A program made the position numbers and the translations under genes. Positions 37,483 through 45,000 of a stretch of 64,000 nucleotides of DNA are shown here, piece by piece; within the stretch, counting starts at the first letter, position 1; each line of letters begins with the position of its first letter. The notes below the pieces were generated by a model that was not told where the DNA came from, did not search any database, and saw only the letters and a program-made list of their open reading frames with translations. This DNA comes from Betaproteobacteria bacterium HGW-Betaproteobacteria-16 (GTDB lineage Bacteria > Pseudomonadota > Gammaproteobacteria > Burkholderiales > Burkholderiaceae_C), in contig PHCQ01000010.1 of assembly GCA_002840835.1 (NCBI GenBank), forward strand, positions 50,567 to 114,566. The letters are read 5' to 3'.

Positions 37483-37612
37483 ACCGGCCGGCTGGCCGCC
37501 CAAGCCCCACTGGCGCGCGGGGCCTTGCAGGGCATTGTTCCGATGGGTGGGCGCCGGTGCCACACTGCCTGACAACCCCTTCTCCTGCCTGGCCTCATTC
37601 CTGTCTGCAACC

Positions 37613-38404
37613 ATGCCTGTGAGCGACACCCTTGCCTTTCCCCGCCATGCCCACCGTGCAAGGTGCATCTTGATGAGCCTGACCTTCGTCGTGGCTGGCC
37701 TGCTCGGAGGCTGTGCGTTGCCGAGGGCCGCGCAGGTGCCCATGGATGCGCTGTGGCTGCCCGCTTCGCCCAAGCAGCCCGGCCGCACGCTGATCGTGTT
37801 CCTGCCAGGTTCACAAGAGGTGCCGCAGGACATCGTTCGCGAAGGCTTCGTGGAGGAGGTGCGTGCGCGGCACCCGACCGTGGACGTGGTGGTGGCCGAT
37901 GCGCATGTGGGCTACTTCCGCAGCCGCAGTTTTGAGGACCGCCTGCGTGCCGATGTGATGGCGCCGGCGCGGGCGCGGGGCTACGAGTCGATCTGGCTGG
38001 CCGGCATTTCGCTGGGCGGGTTCGGTTCATTGATGTATGCCATGAACGCACCCGACGAGGTTGCTGGCGTGATCGCGCTGGCACCGTTCATCGCGGCGCG
38101 GCCGTTGCTGGACGAGGTGGATCAGGCCGGCGGACTGGCGCGATGGCAACCTGCATTGCCGCTGGCGGCAGAAGACTACCAGCGCCATCTGCTGGTGTGG
38201 CTGAAGGGATTTGGTGATCCGGCCCAGGTGCGCCCGCCACTGTTTGTCGGTTACGGCACACGCGACCGGCTGGCGCCTTTTCCTGGCCTGCTGGATGGTG
38301 TGCTGCCAGCCGAGCGGCTGCTCAGCGCGCCTGGCGGCCACGATTGGCGGCCGTGGAAAGCCATGTGGTCCGACGCGCTGGCGCGTGCGCCACTGAGCCC
38401 CTGA
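37613..38404 (+). CDS. alpha/beta-hydrolase lipoprotein
   Basis: 263-residue hydrolase. From ATG 37613 it has a lipoprotein signal: basic RHAHRAR, hydrophobic MSLTFVVAGLLGG, and Cys (about residue 34). Nucleophile elbow GISLGGFGS (Ser about 142), acid in YGTRDRLAP, and GGHDWRPW carrying the likely catalytic His. The family resembles YqiA/esterase-type hydrolases; substrate unknown. A start at 37673 (MSLTFVV) has a better Shine-Dalgarno but lacks the basic n-region. Confidence 0.78.
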   Translation: MPVSDTLAFPRHAHRARCILMSLTFVVAGLLGGCALPRAAQVPMDALWLPASPKQPGRTLIVFLPGSQEVPQDIVREGFVEEVRARHPTVDVVVADAHVGYFRSRSFEDRLRADVMAPARARGYESIWLAGISLGGFGSLMYAMNAPDEVAGVIALAPFIAARPLLDEVDQAGGLARWQPALPLAAEDYQRHLLVWLKGFGDPAQVRPPLFVGYGTRDRLAPFPGLLDGVLPAERLLSAPGGHDWRPWKAMWSDALARAPLSP

Positions 38405-38575
38405 GGCGGGAGGGGCCCTGCTGATCAGAAGCCCATGGCCGCTTCGGTGCGCAGAGTGGGCACAATCCGGGTAGCCTCTGGGCCAGTTTTGGGCCTTTGC
38501 ACGTCGGGCCGCTCAGGCCCTGGATTTTTCACGACCGCCACCCGGAGTGGCGCGCTGCCCCGCTTTCGATCCCTC

Positions 38576-39802
38576 ATGACCCCATCCCCCAACCGCCAGG
38601 CGCCACACGGCCTGCTCATTGCCAATCTGCTGGGCCAGCTGGCGTTTGGCCTGCTCGCCATGACCATCTGCCTGCCCTCCATGCAGGAATGGGCCGCGCT
38701 GCTGGGCTCCACGCAAGCCGCCGTGCAACTCACGTTCAGCGGGTACGTGGTGGCGTATGGTCTGCTGCAACTGGTGTACGGGCCCTGGTCTGACCGGCTG
38801 GGCCGCAAGAAGGTGCTGCTGTTCGGCCTCTCCGTGGCCGTGGCGGGTTCGGTGCTGGCCGCGCTGTCCACCGACATGCCCACACTGATCGCTGCGCGCG
38901 TGCTGCAAGGCGCGGGCTGCGCCGCCGGCATGGTGGTGGGCCGCGCCATGGTGCAGGACCTGTTCCAGGGCCCCGAGCGCACGAGGGTGATGGCTTACGT
39001 GGGCATGGCCATGGGCCTGTGTCCGCCGCTGGCCACCATTCTGGGCGGGCAGCTGCATGTGCGCCTGGGCTGGCAGGCGAACTTCGTGTTCATTGCGGCG
39101 CTGGGCGTGGTGCTGTTCGTGGCCGCGTGGCGCGGTCTGCCCGATCATCAGCCGTCAACCACGGTGCAGCCGCACTGGCTGCGCGCCATGGTGTCGTCGT
39201 ATGCGCAACTGGGCCGGGAACCGGCGTTCATCCTGTACGTGTCCATCCTGGCCATGACCACCGCCACCTTCTACGCCTTCCTGGGTGGCGCGCCCATCGT
39301 GCTGGGCAGCTACGGCGTGGGGCCGGACGGCATCGGCTTCTACATCATGCTGGTGCCAGGCTCGTATATCGTGGGCAACTACCTCACCACGCACCTGGTG
39401 CACCGCGTGGGGGACCGCCGCATGATGTGGCTGGGCCAGTGGTTCACCCTGGGTGGCATCGGCCTCATGCTGGCGCTGGCACTCGCCGGGTTGAACACGC
39501 CGCTGGCGTTCGCTTTGCCGCTGATGCTGCTGGGCATTGGCAACGGGTTTCTGGTGCCGCCCGCGCTGGCGGGCACAGTGGGCCTGATGCCGGCACTGGC
39601 CGGCTCGGCTGCGGCTGTGGCGGGGCTGATGCAGCAATTGGTGGGTGCCGTGGGTGGCTTTGCGGTGGGCCTGTTCACCCACGAAAATGCGGTCAACCTG
39701 GGCTGGCTGATGACCGGTCTGGCGCTGCTGGGTGTGGTGGCGCAATGGTTGCTGAAGCGTGTGGACCCCAAACCGGCGGGGCCGGTGCGCGCTGCGCGTT
39801 GA
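38576..39802 (+). CDS. MFS drug-resistance transporter, Bcr/CflA family
   Basis: 408-residue, 12-helix proton-driven exporter. Bcr/CflA landmarks: YGLLQLVYGPWSDRLGRKKV (loop 2-3 motif A), AARVLQGAGCAAGMVVGRAM (the RxxQGxGaa motif of helix 4) and PALAGSAAAVAGLMQQLVGA. The ATG at 38576 is the first one before helix 1 (LLIANLLGQLAFGLLAMTIC). Monocistronic. Substrate not readable; E. coli Bcr exports bicyclomycin, sulphonamides and related drugs. Confidence 0.9.
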   Translation: MTPSPNRQAPHGLLIANLLGQLAFGLLAMTICLPSMQEWAALLGSTQAAVQLTFSGYVVAYGLLQLVYGPWSDRLGRKKVLLFGLSVAVAGSVLAALSTDMPTLIAARVLQGAGCAAGMVVGRAMVQDLFQGPERTRVMAYVGMAMGLCPPLATILGGQLHVRLGWQANFVFIAALGVVLFVAAWRGLPDHQPSTTVQPHWLRAMVSSYAQLGREPAFILYVSILAMTTATFYAFLGGAPIVLGSYGVGPDGIGFYIMLVPGSYIVGNYLTTHLVHRVGDRRMMWLGQWFTLGGIGLMLALALAGLNTPLAFALPLMLLGIGNGFLVPPALAGTVGLMPALAGSAAAVAGLMQQLVGAVGGFAVGLFTHENAVNLGWLMTGLALLGVVAQWLLKRVDPKPAGPVRAAR

Positions 39803-40093
39803 GGATGTTGCGCGCTGCGCAACGGGTCTTCAGTATCGGCGCTACTGGCCCATTGGCCGCGCCACCCGTGCATGCGCTTGTACGGTATGGGCATGCAGTG
39901 GTGTGCTTTGTTCGTCCCAAGGCTGGTGTGGGTGAGCGTGTGTAGCTTTAGCTTCCCAGTGTCAATGCATCCAACAGGCTCGTCGTATGGATGAGAGGGC
40001 AAACTCTCTATCGTGACACCCTGATGTCGTATCCTCCGACTTCGCTGATCCCTAGGAGGGGAGGACGCCCCCTTTCGTTCGGTAGACCGCTAC
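39803..40093. other. spacer at the left edge of the accessory region
   Basis: 291 bases without a credible gene. A small hairpin GTTGCGC-GCT-GCGCAAC follows the MFS stop (39806-39822) and could end its transcript. From about 39940 the base composition drops, marking the border of the lower-G+C block that follows. No integrase gene or attI-like site recognised. Confidence 0.45.
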
Positions 40094-40498
40094 ATGACCA
40101 TGCCTCTCGTCAAGCCAGCTGCTGAAGAGCTTGCCGCACGCCAGCCAGTGTGGGAGGCGCTGTCGGACATGTTCCTCGACACCGACACGTCAATTAATCG
40201 CCAGTGGCGTGCCGAAAGATTGGCCGCGTCTCCATACTCTATCGAGCAGTTGGAATTCATCCTCATCGAGGAGGTATACCCCGTATGCAGGTACAACCTG
40301 TTGTCCGTCGCTGGTGAGTGGGCTGGCTTCGATCCAGAGTGGCTACAAGCCAAGATCCTCCGTCGCCTTGACTCCCGACTTCGCTTCTTGCACGTCCTCA
40401 ACCTGGGGCGCCTCACTGTCCACGCGTCCTCTGAGTGGCGCGCAACAAAGCAGGCCATTCTCGGTGCACGTGGCACAGGTGCAAAGAGTGCGGCCTAA
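40094..40498 (+). CDS. DUF7079-like small protein
   Basis: 134-residue protein. RQPVWEALSDMFLDTDTS, RLAASPYSIEQLEFILIEEV, YPVCRYNLLSVAGEWAGFDP and EWLQAKI match my memory of the DUF7079 family (function unknown, scattered in proteobacteria, often with other small accessory genes). Soluble, no signal. Its TAA stop lies inside GCCTAAC (40493-40499), an RYYYAAC motif as at the start of integron attC sites, but the next gene begins only 13 bases later, so no full attC fits here. Confidence 0.65.
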   Translation: MTMPLVKPAAEELAARQPVWEALSDMFLDTDTSINRQWRAERLAASPYSIEQLEFILIEEVYPVCRYNLLSVAGEWAGFDPEWLQAKILRRLDSRLRFLHVLNLGRLTVHASSEWRATKQAILGARGTGAKSAA

Positions 40499-40511
40499 CC
40501 CTTGAAACAGC

Positions 40512-40976
40512 ATGGCAAGGCCGCTGACTCCAGAGAAAGCAGCAGAGTTCGAGGACCTGCTGAGATTTCACGAACATTTTGACCAAGTGGGATGGGTACC
40601 ACCACGCAACCCTCCGCCTGACACTCGTGCTGAGGTGGCGAGGATTGAGGCGCAATTCGGAAAGTCGAAAGCGCTCTTGGGTTTGCGGCAGGCGTTAGGC
40701 GACATTCTCGAAATGACTTCTTCTCGATCGCCGGCCTGGGTGCAACAGTTCGATGCGACGTGTCGCGCCGCCGGCGTCAAGACTCTTTCTGAGTGTCGGG
40801 TTGTCTATTGGTCAAAGTACAGGCGCGTTCTCGAACGAGGCAAGATTGTGAATCACGAGCAGTTCCACATGCTAACGGCCATTGCCATTGCCAGCGACAT
40901 GGCGCTGCCGCTGGCTCCGGCGGAGCGTGAATTGCTGGAGGCCATGCTGGAAGACTATGAACGACGTGCTGTTTAA
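40512..40976 (+). CDS. hypothetical protein, unknown family
   Basis: 154-residue, mostly helical soluble protein starting MARPLTPEKAAEFEDLLRFH. Features: KALLGLRQALGDILEMTSSR, YWSKYRRVLERGKIVNHEQF and a C-terminal acidic helix. No recognised domain. It may be co-transcribed with the preceding gene (13-base gap). Its TAA stop is within GTTTAAC (40971-40977), which begins an attC-like sequence. Confidence 0.65.
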   Translation: MARPLTPEKAAEFEDLLRFHEHFDQVGWVPPRNPPPDTRAEVARIEAQFGKSKALLGLRQALGDILEMTSSRSPAWVQQFDATCRAAGVKTLSECRVVYWSKYRRVLERGKIVNHEQFHMLTAIAIASDMALPLAPAERELLEAMLEDYERRAV

Positions 40977-41037
40977 CCTGTCGGTCGAGATGGAAGCACA
41001 AAAGCGTCCTGGCGGGGCGTGATCTGAAACATTAGCC
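40971..41037 (+). other. attC-like site (integron cassette boundary)
   Basis: 67 bases. The left core GTTTAAC fits RYYYAAC and is followed by CTGTCGGTCGAG. The right end reads TGATCTGAAACATTAGCC, close to the usual right half ending AAC-GTTRRRY except that the core GTT is ATT. Layout (gene stop inside the left core, inner complementary arms, right core) matches an attC. The G-to-A change at the crossover base would make it a poor substrate. A second possible site is GCTCAAC (41092) to GTTAGGC (41201-41207). Apart from these, 40977-41262 holds no gene. Confidence 0.5.
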
Positions 41038-41262
41038 GCACAGGCAGGCCGTTGTTTGGTGCCAGAATGAGCACCACAGGCCTGATCTGCAGCTCAACGG
41101 GGCGGGCTGATCAGGCGGACACGACATCAGCAGGGATTGAGCCAAGATTGCCAACTTCAGCGCCAGCATGCGGCTGGAATTGGGGATATTGCACGGCCTC
41201 GTTAGGCATCGCCTGTGGACAGGCCACACGCTTAAACATAAATTCGCAAGGAATCATGCCTA

Positions 41263-41853
41263 ATGAAAGTGTCGGATAAACCGGCAGCAGAAGAGAAGCC
41301 TGCCGCTGTGAAGCCAAAGGCCGACCGCTCCGCCCCAACAAAACAGCGACGGTGGCCCCTTGTTGTTTCGGGTGTTCTGAATGTCGTGTTGCTGGCCTCC
41401 CTGGTGACGGCCATGTGGAAACCAGAGCCCGTTCCTTTTGACCCTTCGAAGCACACCCAGCAGGACATTCAGAAGGCGATGACCGTATCCTATGGGGCAG
41501 ACGCTGCATCCGTGAAGGGATTGCTTGGTGAGCCCGCAGTCAGGGAAGTGACAGACGGTCGCGAAGAGTGGCACTACTGCAAAACTGGTAGCACCGTCGA
41601 CGAGTACGTTGCGATCTCATTTAATGACAAGAGAGTCGTCGCCGTCGGCTACTACAACGTAAGTTGGCTAGACCTTGTCTTTCACTACGTAAAGCAGCCG
41701 ACTGAGCAACTGATCGATGTCGGCGGGATGGGCGACTGCCGATTGACAGTTCGGTGGGGAACATACGCGCAAACAACGCCAAGCTACCCCACCAATCCCC
41801 CAGCAAGGCTCAGGAACGTCGAGCCAGCTACTGTGAGTGGCCCGGCTAGGTAG
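41263..41853 (+). CDS. membrane-anchored BamE/SmpA-like domain protein
   Basis: 196-residue protein. A basic, Ala/Lys/Pro-rich N-terminus is followed by one membrane helix (WPLVVSGVLNVVLLASLVTA, about 31-50). The domain after it has the SmpA/OmlA (BamE) pattern: YGADAASVKGLLGEPAVREV, REEWHYCKTGSTVDEYVAIS and FNDKRVVAVGYYNVSW. That fold usually mediates protein contacts at the envelope. The C-terminus is unstructured. Unlike BamE it is anchored by a helix, not by a lipid. Domain call by pattern only. Confidence 0.65.
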   Translation: MKVSDKPAAEEKPAAVKPKADRSAPTKQRRWPLVVSGVLNVVLLASLVTAMWKPEPVPFDPSKHTQQDIQKAMTVSYGADAASVKGLLGEPAVREVTDGREEWHYCKTGSTVDEYVAISFNDKRVVAVGYYNVSWLDLVFHYVKQPTEQLIDVGGMGDCRLTVRWGTYAQTTPSYPTNPPARLRNVEPATVSGPAR

Positions 41854-41858
41854 GCGAT

Positions 41859-41905
41859 GCCTAACCATCGACTCCAAGCGACGCAAAAAAGTGCGTCGCC
41901 TTCGT
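41859..41905 (+). other. partial attC-like site with hairpin
   Basis: GCCTAAC (41859-41865, fits RYYYAAC) just after the gene stop, followed by CATCGACTCC and a perfect hairpin GCGACGCA-N6-TGCGTCGC (41878-41899). The expected right core GTTRRRY is missing, so at best this is a damaged site. Confidence 0.35.
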
Positions 41906-41989
41906 TTCCCTTCCTGGCTGCGGCGCTTTTGTGCGCGCCTGAGCCGAAGCACGGGGCGTCATAGCGTGCTTCTCAAACTACCCATCAAG

Positions 41990-42463
41990 ATGTCCGCCGG
42001 TCTCGGACTTTCATTGATTGATCGAGCAGTCAAAGAGTCATTCGCTGCGCGTTGCACCAACGAAGATCTTGAGCGAATTCGTCAGTACTTCTTAAGTCAA
42101 GGGGCATTCCGTTGCCTGTACTGCGGCTCAGAGAATCCAAGTCGATGGGATCACCTTCACGCAGTCTCTCGGGGTGGAGACACAGTGCCAGGGAATCTTG
42201 TGCCAGCGTGTCAGCGCTGCGACGACTCAAAGCAAGACAAAGATTTGGCCGAATGGGTGAACGGAAAGGCCAAGCATCGACCTCCCCTTGCGGCCCTACC
42301 GAGAATCGAAGCGGAGGTTCGGAGATACCAATCTCACTTTGAACACGAGCCACGAGATTTCGAAGCAAAGCTATCCATCGAAGACTTGGCAAAGTACAAG
42401 CGCTTCCGTCAAGAGATCGAAGCGCTCCGAATGCATCTGAAAACGGAGGGCTTGCTGAAATGA
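41990..42463 (+). CDS. HNH endonuclease-domain protein
   Basis: 157-residue protein with an HNH nuclease module: CLYCGSENPSRWDHLHAVSR and GGDTVPGNLVPACQRCDDSK (about residues 42-80). CxxC pairs (CLYC, CQRC) bind structural zinc; the DHLHAVSRGG histidine and NLVPACQRC asparagine are the catalytic HNH residues. The C-terminal half is a charged helix bundle. ATG 41990 is chosen because the upstream open frame is low-quality sequence. It may be a solitary homing-type or defence nuclease; there is no partner methylase nearby. Confidence 0.8.
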   Translation: MSAGLGLSLIDRAVKESFAARCTNEDLERIRQYFLSQGAFRCLYCGSENPSRWDHLHAVSRGGDTVPGNLVPACQRCDDSKQDKDLAEWVNGKAKHRPPLAALPRIEAEVRRYQSHFEHEPRDFEAKLSIEDLAKYKRFRQEIEALRMHLKTEGLLK

Positions 42464-42464
42464 C

Positions 42465-42557
42465 GCCCAACCTTTCCATCGAGAGGACATGCCCCGGAAA
42501 TCCGGGTCCAAGCCTTGTGCATAAAGCCGCGCAAGGCCGGTGACCTCCACGTTACAC
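42465..42557 (+). other. attC-like site (integron cassette boundary)
   Basis: 93 bases. Left core GCCCAAC (42465-42471), then CTTTCCATCGAGAGGACATG, an inner hairpin (CCCCGGAAATCCGGGT) and a right half GTGACCTCCACGTTACAC ending at 42557. The right core GTTACAC deviates from GTTRRRY at one base. It lies 2 bases after the HNH gene stop and 34 bases before the next gene, the usual cassette spacing. Confidence 0.5.
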
Positions 42558-42591
42558 CACGCAGATTTCCATCAACCAATCAACCCATCTC

Positions 42592-42882
42592 ATGGAACTC
42601 ACAATTCAACATCAGGAATCCGGTTCACAGGGCGCCTTTTTCCTTGCCAATGCCGCCGGAGCACATCTCGCCGAGATGACATACAGCCGCACGAACGCAT
42701 CGCTGATCATCATTGATCACACCGACGTTGATGCCTCCCTGGCAGGTCAGGGCGTCGGTCGACGCCTGCTTGATCAGCTCGTTGCTTGGGCAAGAAGCTC
42801 CGGCACCAAGGTGATTGCTTTGTGTCCGTTCGCGAATGCCCAGTTCGCGAAGGACGAGTCCATTCGGGACATTCTCAAGTAG
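42592..42882 (+). CDS. small GNAT-type acetyltransferase (PF14542-like)
   Basis: 96-residue stand-alone GNAT domain of the YjdJ type: GAHLAEMTYSRTNASLIIID, HTDVDASLAGQGVGRRLLDQ (acetyl-CoA loop Q-G-V-G-R) and TKVIALCPFANAQFAKDES, where a conserved Cys-Pro-Phe is typical of this family. Function unknown. It begins 34 bases after an attC-like site and could be a cassette gene. Confidence 0.82.
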   Translation: MELTIQHQESGSQGAFFLANAAGAHLAEMTYSRTNASLIIIDHTDVDASLAGQGVGRRLLDQLVAWARSSGTKVIALCPFANAQFAKDESIRDILK

Positions 42883-42964
42883 ACGCCCGCAAGAATGAAC
42901 GCTCGCACCCTGCGCACAATGCCCTGCAACTTGGGGAGCACTCCAACAACTCACCGAACAGCAA

Positions 42965-43333
42965 ATGCGGACCTTGCTCGATGATGAGATTCCCTTGTTA
43001 CGCCGGCTTCTCGTCCTAGGTGGGAGGCAAGAGCGCACGGATCATTTGCTCATTGAGCCTTTGGCCGATGGCGGTATGGGTAGCTTCCGTATTGGCGAGT
43101 TCGCCGCAGTCAGGAAGCTTGGGTATACGGCCGCTGAAGTGCATTTTTCGGATGCGGACGGCATTCTTGTCACGGCTGTTCTGAATGTCGATACCCAAGA
43201 CCAGCTGTTTGAAGTCGATGTCTGGAAGGTCGACTTTTCATCTTTGCAGCGCTGGCCGATTGAGGGTGCGATGGCGTCGGTGCCGTCCAGCCCCTTGCTG
43301 CTGCGGACGGGTTCCCCACCTTCAGAGCTTTGA
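42965..43333 (+). CDS. hypothetical protein (DUF6984-like)
   Basis: 122-residue protein starting MRTLLDDEIPLLRRLLVLGG. RTLLDDEIPLLRRLL, EVHFSDADGILVTAVLNVDT and LFEVDVWKVDFSSLQRWP resemble the DUF6984 pattern as I remember it. Predicted alpha/beta, soluble. It lies in the lower-G+C cassette-like block, 82 bases after the small GNAT gene. Confidence 0.6.
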   Translation: MRTLLDDEIPLLRRLLVLGGRQERTDHLLIEPLADGGMGSFRIGEFAAVRKLGYTAAEVHFSDADGILVTAVLNVDTQDQLFEVDVWKVDFSSLQRWPIEGAMASVPSSPLLLRTGSPPSEL

Positions 43334-43352
43334 CGCACCTTGAAAGTCCACC

Positions 43353-43718
43353 ATGCTGTTGATTGCCGCGCTACTCATCTTCGCTACAGGCTGTGCGCAC
43401 TCGTACCTGGGTGAGCGCTACATCCTCATGCGGCTGTTCAAGCGCGATGGGTTGCCAAAGCTCTTCGGTGGAACAGCGTTCACCGCAGGAACGTTGCGCT
43501 TTGCGTGGCACATCACAACGGTGGCTTGGTGGGCCTTCGCCTTGTTGTTGTTCTTCGCCTCACGTGGTCCGTTGTCTTCGGCGATGGTGCTGCAGGTCAT
43601 CGCGGGTGCTGCCGTTGCATCGGCTGCGCTTCCCTTGTTCTTCACGAAGGGAAAACATCTCTCGTGGGTCGTGTTCCTGTTGATTGCCGCCCTTGTGTTT
43701 TTATCGGTAGGGCGTTGA
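43353..43718 (+). CDS. small integral membrane protein, unknown function
   Basis: 121-residue protein with four predicted membrane helices: MLLIAALLIFATGCAH, FAWHITTVAWWAFALLLFFA, SAMVLQVIAGAAVASAALPL and LSWVVFLLIAALVFLSVG. GERYILMRLF and an RDGLPKLFGG loop lie between helices 1 and 2. No family recognised. It is the last plus-strand gene of the accessory block, 19 bases after the preceding gene and possibly co-transcribed. Confidence 0.65.
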   Translation: MLLIAALLIFATGCAHSYLGERYILMRLFKRDGLPKLFGGTAFTAGTLRFAWHITTVAWWAFALLLFFASRGPLSSAMVLQVIAGAAVASAALPLFFTKGKHLSWVVFLLIAALVFLSVGR

Positions 43719-43769
43719 CTGCATTCGGGATCCGATTGCTGCCAACAGCAGGTCACCAACAGCCAGGTT

Positions 43770-44282
43770 TCAAACACCCCCATGCGGGTGTGTCGGGTCC
43801 ACCCACAGCACCTGCTCCGGCTTCTCAACCGGCTCGATGTCCAGGTTCACCGCCACGGCCTGGCCGTCGCTGCGGCAGAGCACGCATTCCAGCACTTCGG
43901 TGGCGCTGGCGTTGATTTCCTGGTGGGGCACGTAGGGTGGCACGTAGATGAAATCGCCCGGACCGGCTTCGGCGGTGAATTCGAGCTTTTCGCCCCAGCG
44001 CATGCGGGCGCGGCCCTTGACCACGTAGATCACACTTTCCAGTGGGCCGTGGTGGTGGGCGCCGGTCTTGGCGTCGGGGTGGATGGTCACGGTACCAGCC
44101 CACAGTTTTTGCGCGCCCACGCGCGCGAAGTTGATGGCGGCCTTGCGGTCCATGCCGGGCGTGCTGGGCACGTTGCCGTCAAGCTGGTTGCCGGGTACCA
44201 CGCGCACACCGTCGTGCTTCCAGGGTGCGTCGCTGGCGTGGTCCTCGCCGGCAGGGTGTGTGTGGTCGTGGTGGCTGGACAT
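43770..44282 (-). CDS. cupin-domain protein
   Basis: 170-residue single-cupin protein with a His-rich N-terminus (MSSHHDHTHPAGEDHASDAP). Cupin motif 1 is TGAHHHGPLESVIYVVKGRA (metal ligands His-His-Glu) and motif 2 is PGDFIYVPPYVPHQEIN (His). Metal-binding, function unknown; similar proteins are annotated as cupin-type epimerase, dioxygenase or regulatory proteins. Start ATG 44282 has AAGGAAATG upstream, preceded by three copies of a 7-base tandem repeat. Convergent with the accessory block. Confidence 0.82.
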   Translation of the reverse strand: MSSHHDHTHPAGEDHASDAPWKHDGVRVVPGNQLDGNVPSTPGMDRKAAINFARVGAQKLWAGTVTIHPDAKTGAHHHGPLESVIYVVKGRARMRWGEKLEFTAEAGPGDFIYVPPYVPHQEINASATEVLECVLCRSDGQAVAVNLDIEPVEKPEQVLWVDPTHPHGGV

Positions 44283-44292
44283 GGCATTTCCT

Positions 44293-44313
44293 TTGGTGCT
44301 TGGTGCTTGGTGC
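44293..44313. repeat. three tandem copies of TTGGTGC
   Basis: Perfect heptamer repeat in the 5' untranslated region of the cupin gene, just upstream of its Shine-Dalgarno sequence. Seven is not a multiple of three, but the repeat is non-coding, so copy change would alter spacing or promoter context rather than frame. Confidence 0.8.
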
Positions 44314-44412
44314 TTGTTCAGCCACTCTACCCTCGCATGCCGGTGCGTCAAGCCCGGGGGCAATGCCCGAGTGCGCGCGATCGGGATGCAATGGTTGGAG
44401 AATGTGCAGGCC

Positions 44413-44979
44413 ATGCCGAATGACTCCACACCATCAGACGATACGCTCGCCAGCCGGGTCTGGACAGAGCTGAGCCGCGCCACGCGCGAACGTGAGCACG
44501 CCTGGCGCACACCCGTGCTGGCGACGCTGGGGGTGGATCAATCGCCGCAGGCGCGCACGGTGGTGCTGCGAAGCGCCGATGCGCTGCGCGGCGAACTGCG
44601 CATCTTCACCGATGTGCGCAGTCCCAAGGTGGCCGAACTTCGAGCGCGACCGCAGGCCGTGCTGGTGTTCTGGAGCGCGCTGCTGAGCTGGCAATTGCGC
44701 GTGGATGTGACCATGCAGGTGATGGACCGTGGTCCCGATGTGGATGCAGCATGGGAGCGCATCGCCCGGTCGGCCGCTGCGAGCGATTACCTGGGTCCGG
44801 CAGCGCCGGGGCAGTTGATGGGTGGCGGACAAGCCGCATCGGCCGAGACAGTCGACGCACACCACCTGGCGGTACTGGTAGGCAGCGTGCGCGCCATGGA
44901 CTGGCTGGCCCTGGGGCCGCACGGCCAGCACCAGCGAAGAGGGATCACGCCGCAAGGCGTTCAGCACCTCGTTCCCTGA
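44413..44979 (+). CDS. pyridoxamine-phosphate-oxidase-like FMN-binding protein
   Basis: 188-residue split-barrel flavoprotein. ARTVVLRSADALRGELRIFT, DVRSPKVAELRARPQAVLVF and WSALLSWQLRVDVTMQVMDR are the FMN-binding strands of the PNPOx-like superfamily (compare the PNPOx R-x-V-L-L and S-x-K-x-x-x-L patterns). Residues conserved for PNP specificity are not evident, so calling it pdxH is unsafe. ATG 44413 is the start before the domain. Divergent from the cupin gene. Confidence 0.78.
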   Translation: MPNDSTPSDDTLASRVWTELSRATREREHAWRTPVLATLGVDQSPQARTVVLRSADALRGELRIFTDVRSPKVAELRARPQAVLVFWSALLSWQLRVDVTMQVMDRGPDVDAAWERIARSAAASDYLGPAAPGQLMGGGQAASAETVDAHHLAVLVGSVRAMDWLALGPHGQHQRRGITPQGVQHLVP

Positions 44980-45000
44980 GCACCGGCGCGTGCGGCTGCT

